Assembly (NCBI GenBank): GCA_027886925.1
Contig: JAPCJN010000003.1
Span: 14,469 to 64,314 of the forward strand
Direction: 5' to 3'
Origin: Nitrososphaerota archaeon
GTDB taxonomy: Archaea > Thermoproteota > Nitrososphaeria > Nitrososphaerales > UBA183
Length of the DNA stretch: 49,846 nt
In this document: positions 1-7,210 of the stretch, piece after piece
Layout of the letters: the number at the start of each line of letters is the position of its first letter
How positions within the stretch are numbered: position 1 is the first letter of the stretch
Notes under the pieces: generated by a model
What the model was told of the DNA's origin: nothing
What the model saw: the letters and a program-made list of their open reading frames with translations, nothing else
Database searches by the model: none
Program-made: the position numbers and the translations under genes

Positions 1-432
1 CCTTCCCACACTCTCCTTGATTTGCGCGGACGTCTTAGGACCGTCCAACAGTAGTTGAAGAACCCGGGTCTCTGTCTCGGTACCTTCACTCGCAGGAACA
101 GGCGCAGAGGTCGTGACTTGGGCCGCCTGGACTGGCTTTCTTGTCCCGTCGCGTATGCGCTCAGGAGGCGCAGAAATAACCACCTGGGATGATTCTTGGC
201 CTTGCCCCCTCAACATCTTAGCAGACAACACTTCTGTTCTGGCCATCAAATCGATTATCCGTGTGTCGACGACGGTGAATTTGGAGTTCATCGAGTCCCA
301 AACGTCCTTCGCTAGGCGCGTAGACTCGTTAGCCTCGGTAACCAGGTTCCTGTAGCGCGACATAAATGACCCGAGTATCACCACGGTCGCGATAATCACA
401 CCTGCAGATGTGACCAAGACATAGTCGACCAT
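1..432 (-). CDS. Membrane-anchored protein with C-terminal winged-helix-like segment, partial
   Basis: The reading frame opens at an ATG whose first base is at 432 and stays open for 144 codons to the window edge, so the C-terminus is missing. Residues about 4-19 (VLVTSAGVIIATVVIL) form one N-terminal membrane helix. A charged region follows (residues 20-60), then a Pro/Ala/Thr-rich linker. The last visible residues, TRVLQLLLDGPKTSAQIKES, look like the first helices of a winged-helix DNA-binding domain of the kind 'one stop, choose another fork'. This would be a membrane-tethered regulator, but the family is not recognised and the DNA-binding part is cut off. A TATA-like box about 33 bases upstream gives it its own promoter. 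Confidence 0.65.
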   Translation of the reverse strand, partial: MVDYVLVTSAGVIIATVVILGSFMSRYRNLVTEANESTRLAKDVWDSMNSKFTVVDTRIIDLMARTEVLSAKMLRGQGQESSQVVISAPPERIRDGTRKPVQAAQVTTSAPVPASEGTETETRVLQLLLDGPKTSAQIKESVGR

Positions 433-459
433 CGGAATCACACCATATGTGACGTTACA

Positions 460-471
460 TGATATAAACTT
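460..471 (-). promoter_or_regulatory. TATA-like box for the partial gene at the left edge
   Basis: On the minus strand the sequence reads agtttatatcatg, centred about 33 bases before the ATG at 432. It lies between the stop of the next gene upstream and this start. Confidence 0.45.
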
Positions 472-474
472 ACA

Positions 475-837
475 TCATAACATCACGAGTTTCGTGACAA
501 GTGCACGCACTAGGGACATCACTTCGGGAAGGTCGTCCGGATCTACTTCTGTAGGAACCAATGCGACCGACGTAAAGAACTTTTGGAGGTCCATCGGCTT
601 TAGCAGACCCATCTGCACTCCCACCGCCACTGTAAACAGGGAGCGTTCGAGGTTCTTTCTTGCCTGTGACACTATCCGATAATGCGTTCCTTTACTGATA
701 CCAGAAATCTTTCGACTTTTTAGTGCACTCTCCAAACTAATTACATTTTGCGAGACTGCAAGATACAATTTCAGTGTATCTGCTTGCACTTTCGTCAAAG
801 ATGACAGTTCTGCTACTGCGTCGGTTACCGAGACCAA
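475..837 (-). CDS. Small helix-turn-helix-like protein of unknown function
   Basis: This is a 120-residue soluble protein starting at a TTG. A TAG lies three codons upstream in the same frame, so no longer start is possible. Residues about 13-65 are predicted helical (SLTKVQADTLKLYL, then SGISKGTHYRIVSQARKNLE), an arrangement that resembles a helix-turn-helix of the sigma-region-4 or YlxM type; the second half is hydrophobic and helical and might dimerise. No family is recognised. It sits alone between two promoters. A pair of short palindromes lies directly upstream, which would fit autoregulation; that is inference. Confidence 0.6.
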   Translation of the reverse strand: MVSVTDAVAELSSLTKVQADTLKLYLAVSQNVISLESALKSRKISGISKGTHYRIVSQARKNLERSLFTVAVGVQMGLLKPMDLQKFFTSVALVPTEVDPDDLPEVMSLVRALVTKLVML

Positions 838-855
838 ACCAAGCTAGGGTTAGGT

Positions 856-884
856 AATACAATAATGTATTAAGGATTAGTCCT
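856..884 (-). promoter_or_regulatory. TATA-like box with two short palindromes upstream of the HTH-like gene
   Basis: Read on the minus strand, ttaatac at about 873-867 lies 30-36 bases before the TTG start at 837 and is the likely TATA element. It overlaps the perfect inverted repeat aataca-ataa-tgtatt (856-871). A second palindrome, agga-ttag-tcct (873-884), is next to it. The whole stretch 841-950 is AT-rich compared with the rest of the window. Palindromes over the TATA box are typical operator positions. Confidence 0.4.
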
Positions 885-993
885 ACTAAATTACATATTC
901 ATTAGCTTTTTCAAGAGTACTACAAGATATTTGCATTATTTAGGCCGTAAATTCCTGATACTCACGTTTGGGTGGCCACCGGGAGTTTAGAAT

Positions 994-1003
994 GCATTTA
1001 TGC
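994..1003 (+). promoter_or_regulatory. TATA-like box for the elf1-GGGPS-polC operon
   Basis: The sequence gcatttatgc is centred about 30 bases before the ATG at 1029. The usual archaeal distance would place transcription start almost at the start codon. Confidence 0.35.
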
Positions 1004-1028
1004 ATGCTGCGTTGAGCTCAAGGGTGAG

Positions 1029-1283
1029 ATGGGTAGAAGGCGACGGAAAGTACTGAGGCAGACTCACAAGACCTTACCGAAGGTGTTCAGCTGCCCTCGT
1101 TGCGGTGTAGTCGCAGTCCGCATCACATCACAAGTTGATGAAGCATCACAAGATTATGTGATGGTTGTAGCGTGCGGGAACGCCAGCTGCAGGCTGCGCA
1201 GAGAATTCCGATATCCTACACAAAGACCCGAAATCGACGTCTACAACAGTTTCGTGGATGAATTTGTGAGAACTGGTGGCTGA
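1029..1283 (+). CDS. Transcription elongation factor Elf1 homologue
   Basis: Small zinc-ribbon protein (84 residues) resembling eukaryotic/archaeal Elf1, which associates with elongating RNA polymerase. The N-terminus is very basic (MGRRRRKVLRQTHK). A first zinc knuckle CPRC is followed about 30 residues later by the second pair, CGNASC, then a short helix. The frame is open further upstream to a GTG at 972, but the basic start at ATG 1029 matches the family, is preceded by ggtgag (1022-1027) and lies about 30 bases after a TATA-like box. The stop overlaps the GTG of the next gene by 8 bases, so the two are probably translated from one mRNA. Confidence 0.8.
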   Translation: MGRRRRKVLRQTHKTLPKVFSCPRCGVVAVRITSQVDEASQDYVMVVACGNASCRLRREFRYPTQRPEIDVYNSFVDEFVRTGG

Positions 1284-2037
1284 TCTGGGCTTCATCGGGC
1301 CCGTCGAAAAGCGTTTGGGCTCTCGAACGAAGAGAAGAACCGGCCTAGCCGCTTTAATCGATCCTGACAACTTCAGCGTAGACGCCGCAACATCGGTCGC
1401 CAAGATCGCCGATAGCTTAGGATTTGAAGCAATATTCGTCGGCGGATCTACAATCGGAGACCAAGGTCACCTTGATGATGTTGTGTATGATATCAAGAGT
1501 CACGTCACATGTCCCGTGATATTGTTTCCTGGTAACGTCACAGGGATATCACGACATGCAAGCGCAATCCTCTTCAGCTCGTTGCTTAACTCGACCAATA
1601 TCTACTTCATAGTCGGGGCACAGGCTCTTGGCGCAATCCAAGTCGAAAGATATGGCCTGGAGGCCATACCTATGGGCTACCTCGTCTTCGGTGACACGAG
1701 CACGACCAGTTTCATCGGCCAAGTCCGCTCAATCCCTCATGGTAAATCCTCAATCGCTGTCATGTATGCGTTGGCGGCCCAATATCTGGGAATGAGGGCG
1801 CTCTATCTCGAGGCTGGAAGCGGTTCAAACCACCCGATGCCTTCAGAGGTCGTCAGAGCGGTAAGGAAGCACTTCAAGGGTCTACTCATAGTTGGGGGTG
1901 GAATCACGACCCCTGAGACTGCGGTTCAGCTGTCGAATGCAGGAGCCGACATCTTGGTAATCGGAAACCTGCTTGAGACAAAAGGTTTCAAGACACAGCT
2001 GGTCCCAATAGTCAAGGCAATCAAGGGCAACGCTTAA
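1276..2037 (+). CDS. Geranylgeranylglyceryl phosphate synthase
   Basis: TIM-barrel prenyltransferase (253 residues, normal length) that joins geranylgeranyl diphosphate to sn-glycerol 1-phosphate, the first committed step of archaeal ether-lipid synthesis. Visible family motifs are LIDPDNF near residue 27 (metal/diphosphate binding), YLEAGSGSNHP near 179-189 (glycerol phosphate binding), VGGGITTPE near 205 and VIGNLLE near 230 (phosphate-binding loops). It starts with GTG at 1276, overlapping the end of the Elf1 gene by 8 bases. Polymerase D follows after 27 bases. The link between lipid synthesis and polymerase is positional only. Confidence 0.95.
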   Translation: MADLGFIGPVEKRLGSRTKRRTGLAALIDPDNFSVDAATSVAKIADSLGFEAIFVGGSTIGDQGHLDDVVYDIKSHVTCPVILFPGNVTGISRHASAILFSSLLNSTNIYFIVGAQALGAIQVERYGLEAIPMGYLVFGDTSTTSFIGQVRSIPHGKSSIAVMYALAAQYLGMRALYLEAGSGSNHPMPSEVVRAVRKHFKGLLIVGGGITTPETAVQLSNAGADILVIGNLLETKGFKTQLVPIVKAIKGNA

Positions 2038-2064
2038 GCATCAATTCTGTCTCTGGCGAACTGT

Positions 2065-5000
2065 TTGCCATTCGAGGCCAGCTCGGCATGGGAGCACAGC
2101 AAGAAGCTGACAGTTTTCCCCTCCGACCTCGAACCCTACTATACCGATATCCTCACCCAATACGAAGACGCGTATAACATCGCGGAAGAGGCCAAGTCGA
2201 GGGGCCTTGATCCCAACGAGTATGTAGAGTCGAAGACGGTCTTCGACCTGGCAGACCGCGTGAACGAGATGTTGGGACTCACGCAGTTCGAGGGGCTCGC
2301 GGAGAGGCTGCGCCACCTCCTGCATACGACCACCAAAGAAAGGGCGACGCTGGCCATAGCAGAGGAGATAGCGCTAGGTAAGTTCGGAATGATGAACACC
2401 GACCAAGCGCTCCAATATGCGGTAAGAGCGGGTCTCGCCGTGATAACGGACGGGGTGACTGTCGCGCCTGTCCAGGGCATCTCGACGGTGACCATCAAGA
2501 AGAACGACGACAACAGCGAGTACGCATCAATCTCCTATGCCGGCCCCATGAGGTCCGCCGGAGGGACCGAAGCCGCGTTCTCCGTGCTCATCGCCGACGT
2601 GGTGGCGAAGAAACTCGGCCTGTCGCCCTACAGGGCACGCGAAGAAGAGATAGCAAGATACATCGAAGAACTGCGCGTGTATGAGCGCGAGGTAGGCAAT
2701 TTCCAGTATCAGGTGTCAGACTTCGATCTGCGCACCGCCATCTCAAATCTACCAGTCGAGATTGACGGAGTCGAAACAGACCCGTTCGAGGTCGTCGTGC
2801 ACAGGAACCTGAAGAGGGTTGCAACAGACAGAGTGAGAGGAGGCGCGCTTCGCGTCCTTAATGACGGCATAATCGGTCGGGCGCACAAACTAGCTAGGAT
2901 GCTAAAGGATTTGCAACTGACAGGTTGGGACTGGCTGGCGGAGCTCAAGGGCGGAAAGCAGCAGTCTTCGAGCGAGACTGACAAGGCTGGAGCTCACTTC
3001 GAAGAAATCATTTCTGGCCGTCCCGTCATCTCCTCGCCTAACACGCGAGGAGGCCTTCGGATAAGGTATGGCAGGGCCATGAACACGGGGCTCTCCACAG
3101 TCGGAATCCATCCGGCAATCCCAGCTCTACTCGACAATTGCGTCGTAGTCGGCACGCAGGTGAAGGTCGACCTGCCCGGCAAGGCGGCGACGATAGCATT
3201 CGTAGACTCCATCGAGGGGCCGACAGTGCTCCTCAAGGATGGCTCGGTAAGACGTGTCAGCAGCATCTCGCAGGCTGAACAGCTTCACGACAGCCTAGAA
3301 CGAATAATTGATATGGGCGACGCGCTAATCAGTTACGGCGACTTCCTAGAGAACAACAAACCAATCGGACCGTCTCCATACGTAGTCGAGTGGTGGCTCC
3401 AAGACCTGCTCAAAGTCGCAACGTTAGAGAACGATATCGCAAAGGGGAACAGGGGCATCGACGACAGCCGGCTACAAGCAATCATGTCTGGCGATTTACC
3501 GACTGGACTCGAAGCCATAGACATCTCCCGAGAATTCGCCATCCCGCTTCACCCCTCCTACACGCCTAGGTTTGACAGGCTTACGCCGGCCGAACTCATG
3601 GAACTCAGGAGCCTTTCAGCCAAGTCTGGCCGTGACGTCATAGTCCAAATCACATCACATCACGTGGAGGGGATGCTTCAACACCTGCTAATACCCTACA
3701 CGCGTCACAAGGAATCGGTCTACATCTCAGATGAGTGGGCGACAATCTATCAAACCCTAATCGACCTGGAGGGGAAGGCGCAAATATCTGATGTCTCGGC
3801 ATGGAACCCCGATAAAACACTTGACCTGGTCCAACACCTTTCAGGGATAAGAATCGGGAGACAGACCACAGCCACCGTCGGTATGCGTGTGGGCCGCCCC
3901 GAGAAAGCTATGCTCAGGCACATGAAACCTCCCGTGCACGTACTTTTCCCGGTAGGCATGGCAGGAGGGAACACCAGAGACTTGGTCGCGGCGGCCAAAA
4001 AAGGGACCATAAGGGTCGACATGGTAAACATAACGTGTCCTTCCTGCGGCAAACGGAAGCTCTCCAGCAGGTGCGAGGACTGCGGAGAGGCGACGATACG
4101 CTTCCTGTCTTGCCCTCGCTGTGGCCAGACCATAAACACGGAGGAGAGCCAGGAGTGTCCCCAGTGCAAAGTAGAGGGGGTGACCCACTCGAACCACAAC
4201 TTCGACATGAAAACCAGCATCGAGACCGTGCTCAGGAAGGTCCCCGAAGTCGCTCATTCTCCCATCAAAGGCGTGCGCGGCTTGTCGAACGGGTCGAGAT
4301 ACGCGGAACCAATGGCGAAGGGAGCCCTCCGGAGCAAGCACGGCGTCTATGTCTACAAAGACGGCACCGCGCGCATAGACATCACCAACGCCCCGTTGAC
4401 CCATTTCAGGCCGAGCAACATCCATGCCGACCTGCCCTCCATGCTGTCCCTGGGCTACGAACTCGACAAGGACGGCAACCCGCTGGTCGACCCGCAACAA
4501 ATTGTAGCTCTCAAACCACAAGACGTGGTAATCCCGGAGAACACGGCGCGAGACCTTGTCAGGATCGCCGCGTTCGTCGACGAAGAGCTGCAGATGATTT
4601 ACGGGCTGAAGCCCTTCTACAACGTGAAGACAGTCGACGACCTCAAAGGAAAAGTCGTCGTGGGCCTGGCGCCCCACACGTCGGTCGGCGTCGCCGGAAG
4701 GATAGTCGGATTCTCCAACTCGCAGGTTTGCTTCGCAAACCCTTGCTGGCAGTCCGCCAAGAGGCGCGACTGCGACGGCGACGGCGACTCTGTGCTGCTA
4801 CTCCTCGACATTTTCCTCAATTTCTCCGTCGAATACATCCCCACGCAGATCGGCGGGCTGATGGACACGCCTCTACTGATCCAGCCGATCATCTTGCCGG
4901 CGGAGGTCGACGACCAGTCGCACAACTTCGACGTAGCTTGGAAATACCCCCTGTCTTTCTATGAGGCCGCCGAGTCCTCTCCGAACGCGTCGAAACTCTC

Positions 5001-5562
5001 AGACGTCATCGACACCATCCGAAAGAGAATCAACCTGCAGGATCAATTCTACAACTACGGTTTCACGCATGACACCAGCTCAATCTCGATTAGGGCACCG
5101 AGGAGCGCCTATTCGACCCTCTCGACCCTCAACGAGAAAATCGCCAAACAGATAGAGGTAGCAGAGAAAATCGAGGCCGTCTCTGCGAAACAAGTCGTCG
5201 AATCGATAATCAAGACGCACTTGATCAGAGACATAGCTGGGAACATGAAAAAATATGCGACTCAGTCGTTCAAGTGCAGGACTTGCAGCCGCTCCCTGCG
5301 GAGACCTACAGTCTCGGGGCGCTGCGACATTTGCGGCGGTGAGATAAGGGAGACCCTCACCAAGGGCTCCGTCCAGAAATATCTGACAATCGCCCGGAAG
5401 CTCGCTCACGAATACGACGTCGACGAATACATCAGGGAGAGGCTAGACTTGCTGGTGAGAGAGATGGATCAGCTCTTCCAATCGCGTGACAAGACGACCC
5501 AATTGGAACTCGGCGACTTTGCTGTGGAAGAAGAACCGACGACGACCTTCCTTCTGGACTAG
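2065..5562 (+). CDS. polC: DNA polymerase D large subunit DP2
   Basis: Catalytic large subunit of the archaeal replicative polymerase D (1165 residues, within the family range, no intein). The N-terminal domain is followed by the conserved GPMRSAGGTEAAFS block near residue 161. A zinc-binding module lies near 657-710 (CPSC, CEDC, CPRC, CPQC). The two-barrel active site has KRRDCDGDGDS near residues 896-906, retaining the two catalytic aspartates of the family's CDGD core. A second zinc module (CRTC/CDIC) lies near 1070-1092. The preceding block reads NPCWQSAKRRDCDGDGD where many relatives have a HAAKRRNCDGDED-like block, so the residues next to the catalytic pair differ. The TTG start at 2065 is the only suitable start; the ATG at about 2088 is in another frame. 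The small subunit DP1 is not in the window. Confidence 0.97.
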   Translation: MPFEASSAWEHSKKLTVFPSDLEPYYTDILTQYEDAYNIAEEAKSRGLDPNEYVESKTVFDLADRVNEMLGLTQFEGLAERLRHLLHTTTKERATLAIAEEIALGKFGMMNTDQALQYAVRAGLAVITDGVTVAPVQGISTVTIKKNDDNSEYASISYAGPMRSAGGTEAAFSVLIADVVAKKLGLSPYRAREEEIARYIEELRVYEREVGNFQYQVSDFDLRTAISNLPVEIDGVETDPFEVVVHRNLKRVATDRVRGGALRVLNDGIIGRAHKLARMLKDLQLTGWDWLAELKGGKQQSSSETDKAGAHFEEIISGRPVISSPNTRGGLRIRYGRAMNTGLSTVGIHPAIPALLDNCVVVGTQVKVDLPGKAATIAFVDSIEGPTVLLKDGSVRRVSSISQAEQLHDSLERIIDMGDALISYGDFLENNKPIGPSPYVVEWWLQDLLKVATLENDIAKGNRGIDDSRLQAIMSGDLPTGLEAIDISREFAIPLHPSYTPRFDRLTPAELMELRSLSAKSGRDVIVQITSHHVEGMLQHLLIPYTRHKESVYISDEWATIYQTLIDLEGKAQISDVSAWNPDKTLDLVQHLSGIRIGRQTTATVGMRVGRPEKAMLRHMKPPVHVLFPVGMAGGNTRDLVAAAKKGTIRVDMVNITCPSCGKRKLSSRCEDCGEATIRFLSCPRCGQTINTEESQECPQCKVEGVTHSNHNFDMKTSIETVLRKVPEVAHSPIKGVRGLSNGSRYAEPMAKGALRSKHGVYVYKDGTARIDITNAPLTHFRPSNIHADLPSMLSLGYELDKDGNPLVDPQQIVALKPQDVVIPENTARDLVRIAAFVDEELQMIYGLKPFYNVKTVDDLKGKVVVGLAPHTSVGVAGRIVGFSNSQVCFANPCWQSAKRRDCDGDGDSVLLLLDIFLNFSVEYIPTQIGGLMDTPLLIQPIILPAEVDDQSHNFDVAWKYPLSFYEAAESSPNASKLSDVIDTIRKRINLQDQFYNYGFTHDTSSISIRAPRSAYSTLSTLNEKIAKQIEVAEKIEAVSAKQVVESIIKTHLIRDIAGNMKKYATQSFKCRTCSRSLRRPTVSGRCDICGGEIRETLTKGSVQKYLTIARKLAHEYDVDEYIRERLDLLVREMDQLFQSRDKTTQLELGDFAVEEEPTTTFLLD

Positions 5563-5592
5563 ACTAGCGACTCTGACGTTCTATCTGTCTAT

Positions 5593-6885
5593 CTAGCGAT
5601 AGAAGTACGCGCGCGAATTGTCAAACGAGTACTTCACTCTCTGTGTCGTCTTCCTCAACGCCTTGACCCGTCTCTTCACCACATCCGCCTTGTCTGTGGT
5701 GAGAGCCAGGTGCAATACCTCCGCGACCTCCTTCATCTCGCCCTTCCCCATCCCGAGCCTCGTGAGTTCCGAAACACCCAACCGTATGCCACCTGGATTC
5801 GTGTAGTGCCGGCCGGCCTGAAGGTCGCCCGGCAAGAGTTGACGGTTCACTATCACGTTCATCGCTTCCAGCTTCTTCTCCACGGTCCCTCCGTCTCCGT
5901 ATTTCGTGACGTCGACCGCGACCTGGTGGGACCTTGTGTATCCGTGCTTCTCTCCAAGGACGAACTCGCCTTGCTCGGCGAGCGCTTCGGCCAACACGCG
6001 GGCGTTCCTGGTGACCGCCCTGGCATAACTCGGCCCGAACTTCAGAAACTCGGCGAAGGTGAGCGCCTTCGCCGCCACGTTGTGAAGGTGGTGGTTGCTA
6101 GACGTCCCCGGGAACACAGACTTTTTCATGCCCTCGCCATATTGGGCCTTTGACACTATCGTCCCTCCCTGGGGCCCGAACAAGGTCTTATGGGTGCTGA
6201 AGCTCATCACGTGCGCGCCCTCGCCGAGCGGGTCCTGAAACTCTCCACCCGCGATCAGACCAGCCACATGAGCCGCGTCATAGCATGGCGTCACTCCTGC
6301 TTCTATGGCGATGGCGCTCACTTCTTTGACCGGGTGTGGGAAGAGGAAAAGGCTGGCACCGAGCATCAGAATCTTCACCCTCTTCCCTCCTGCTTGGATG
6401 TCCCTGAGCTTCTTCTTCGTCTGGTCCACGTCCACATTCATGTTCTCCTTGTCGAACGCGAAATACTCGATGTCCAGGCCGTGGACGAGCCCAGCGGTCC
6501 CTGAGAATTCCTTCTTCCCCGTCGATATGTGCCCGCCGTTCGGGATGGAGAGGGCCATCATCGTGTCCCCAGGGTCGGAGAGCGTGGAATAGACGGCGAG
6601 GTTAGCGCAAGCGCCAGAGACAGGACGGACGTCGGCGAACTCGGCGTTGAACAGCTTTTTCGCCAGGTCCACGGCCTCGAGCTCGATTTGATCTATGAAT
6701 TTGCAACCCGCATACACCCTCTCCCCCGGCCAGCCTTCCGCATATCTATGGCCAAGGTCCGACGAAAGAACTTCCCTGACCCCACGAGAAGCCACGTTCT
6801 CGCTGGCAATCAACGGAAGACTCTCAGAGAACCACTTCTCGTGCTGTTTTACCAGCGAGACCACTTTGTCGTATCGCTTCTTCAA
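5593..6885 (-). CDS. glyA: Serine hydroxymethyltransferase
   Basis: PLP enzyme (430 residues) that interconverts serine and glycine while charging the one-carbon carrier (tetrahydrofolate or an archaeal pterin). PLP-binding features are visible: SGACANLAVY (90-99) for phosphate, D203 and H206 in CYDAAHVAGL, and the Schiff-base lysine K233 in FSTHKTLFGPQGG. The N-terminal SLPLIASENVAS is the family signature. It starts with TTG. It runs opposite to its neighbours, with its own promoter shared in the same gap as Sec61-beta. GcvT and GcvH about 11-13 kb away use the same one-carbon pool. Confidence 0.96.
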   Translation of the reverse strand: MKKRYDKVVSLVKQHEKWFSESLPLIASENVASRGVREVLSSDLGHRYAEGWPGERVYAGCKFIDQIELEAVDLAKKLFNAEFADVRPVSGACANLAVYSTLSDPGDTMMALSIPNGGHISTGKKEFSGTAGLVHGLDIEYFAFDKENMNVDVDQTKKKLRDIQAGGKRVKILMLGASLFLFPHPVKEVSAIAIEAGVTPCYDAAHVAGLIAGGEFQDPLGEGAHVMSFSTHKTLFGPQGGTIVSKAQYGEGMKKSVFPGTSSNHHLHNVAAKALTFAEFLKFGPSYARAVTRNARVLAEALAEQGEFVLGEKHGYTRSHQVAVDVTKYGDGGTVEKKLEAMNVIVNRQLLPGDLQAGRHYTNPGGIRLGVSELTRLGMGKGEMKEVAEVLHLALTTDKADVVKRRVKALRKTTQRVKYSFDNSRAYFYR

Positions 6886-6908
6886 GGTGTCTTTACGGGG
6901 CCGAGCTC

Positions 6909-6920
6909 AGTAATTATGCA
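6909..6920 (-). promoter_or_regulatory. TATA-like box for glyA
   Basis: On the minus strand the sequence tgcataatta lies 26-35 bases before the TTG at 6885, the usual distance for a leaderless or nearly leaderless mRNA. Confidence 0.35.
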
Positions 6921-6957
6921 TTTGTGCAATTATTGCGGACGTCCTCTGACCAGGCAG

Positions 6958-6968
6958 TATTTTTAAAA
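6958..6968 (+). promoter_or_regulatory. TATA-like box for sec61-beta and the following genes
   Basis: The sequence tatttttaaaa ends 30 bases before the ATG at 6998. A purine-rich gaagaggag at 6982-6990 may serve as a ribosome binding site. Confidence 0.5.
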
Positions 6969-6997
6969 GGGCGTAACTTGGGAAGAGGAGAAGCACG

Positions 6998-7210
6998 ATG
7001 AGCGGCAAGAAGAAGGGAAACCCACTACCAGCGTCGAGCGCTGGACTCCTGAGGTTCTTCGAGGACGAAACCGAGGGCGTGAAGATCAAACCTGAAATCG
7101 TCTTGATAGGCTCGATGGGCCTCATCGTCTCGTCGATCGTCCTGAACCTGGTGTTCAAAGCCCCTGCAACCACGAGTGCCACAGTCTTCCTCGCTCTTTT
7201 GTTTGGGTAG
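6998..7210 (+). CDS. Protein translocase Sec61-beta/SecG subunit
   Basis: Tail-anchored small subunit of the SecYEG/Sec61 channel. The 70-residue protein has the family layout: a basic, polar start (MSGKKKGNPLPASSAGLLRFF), the acidic stretch EDETEGVKIKPE, and one membrane helix at about 33-53 (IVLIGSMGLIVSSIVLNLVF). It runs about 15 residues past the helix, longer than usual. It ends in TAG, and the frame reads straight on into DUF2070 coding sequence after that codon. The ATG at 6998 has a purine-rich site 8 bases before it. Confidence 0.85.
   Translation: MSGKKKGNPLPASSAGLLRFFEDETEGVKIKPEIVLIGSMGLIVSSIVLNLVFKAPATTSATVFLALLFG

Noticed and set aside
2588..5409. Several frames of 60-300 codons overlapping polC on both strands
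   Set aside because: They are shadows of a high-GC gene: biased to Arg/Ser/Pro, with no start signals or homology.
2065..5562. Intein in polymerase D
   Set aside because: The length is normal for DP2 and no intein splice blocks are seen near the active-site motif.
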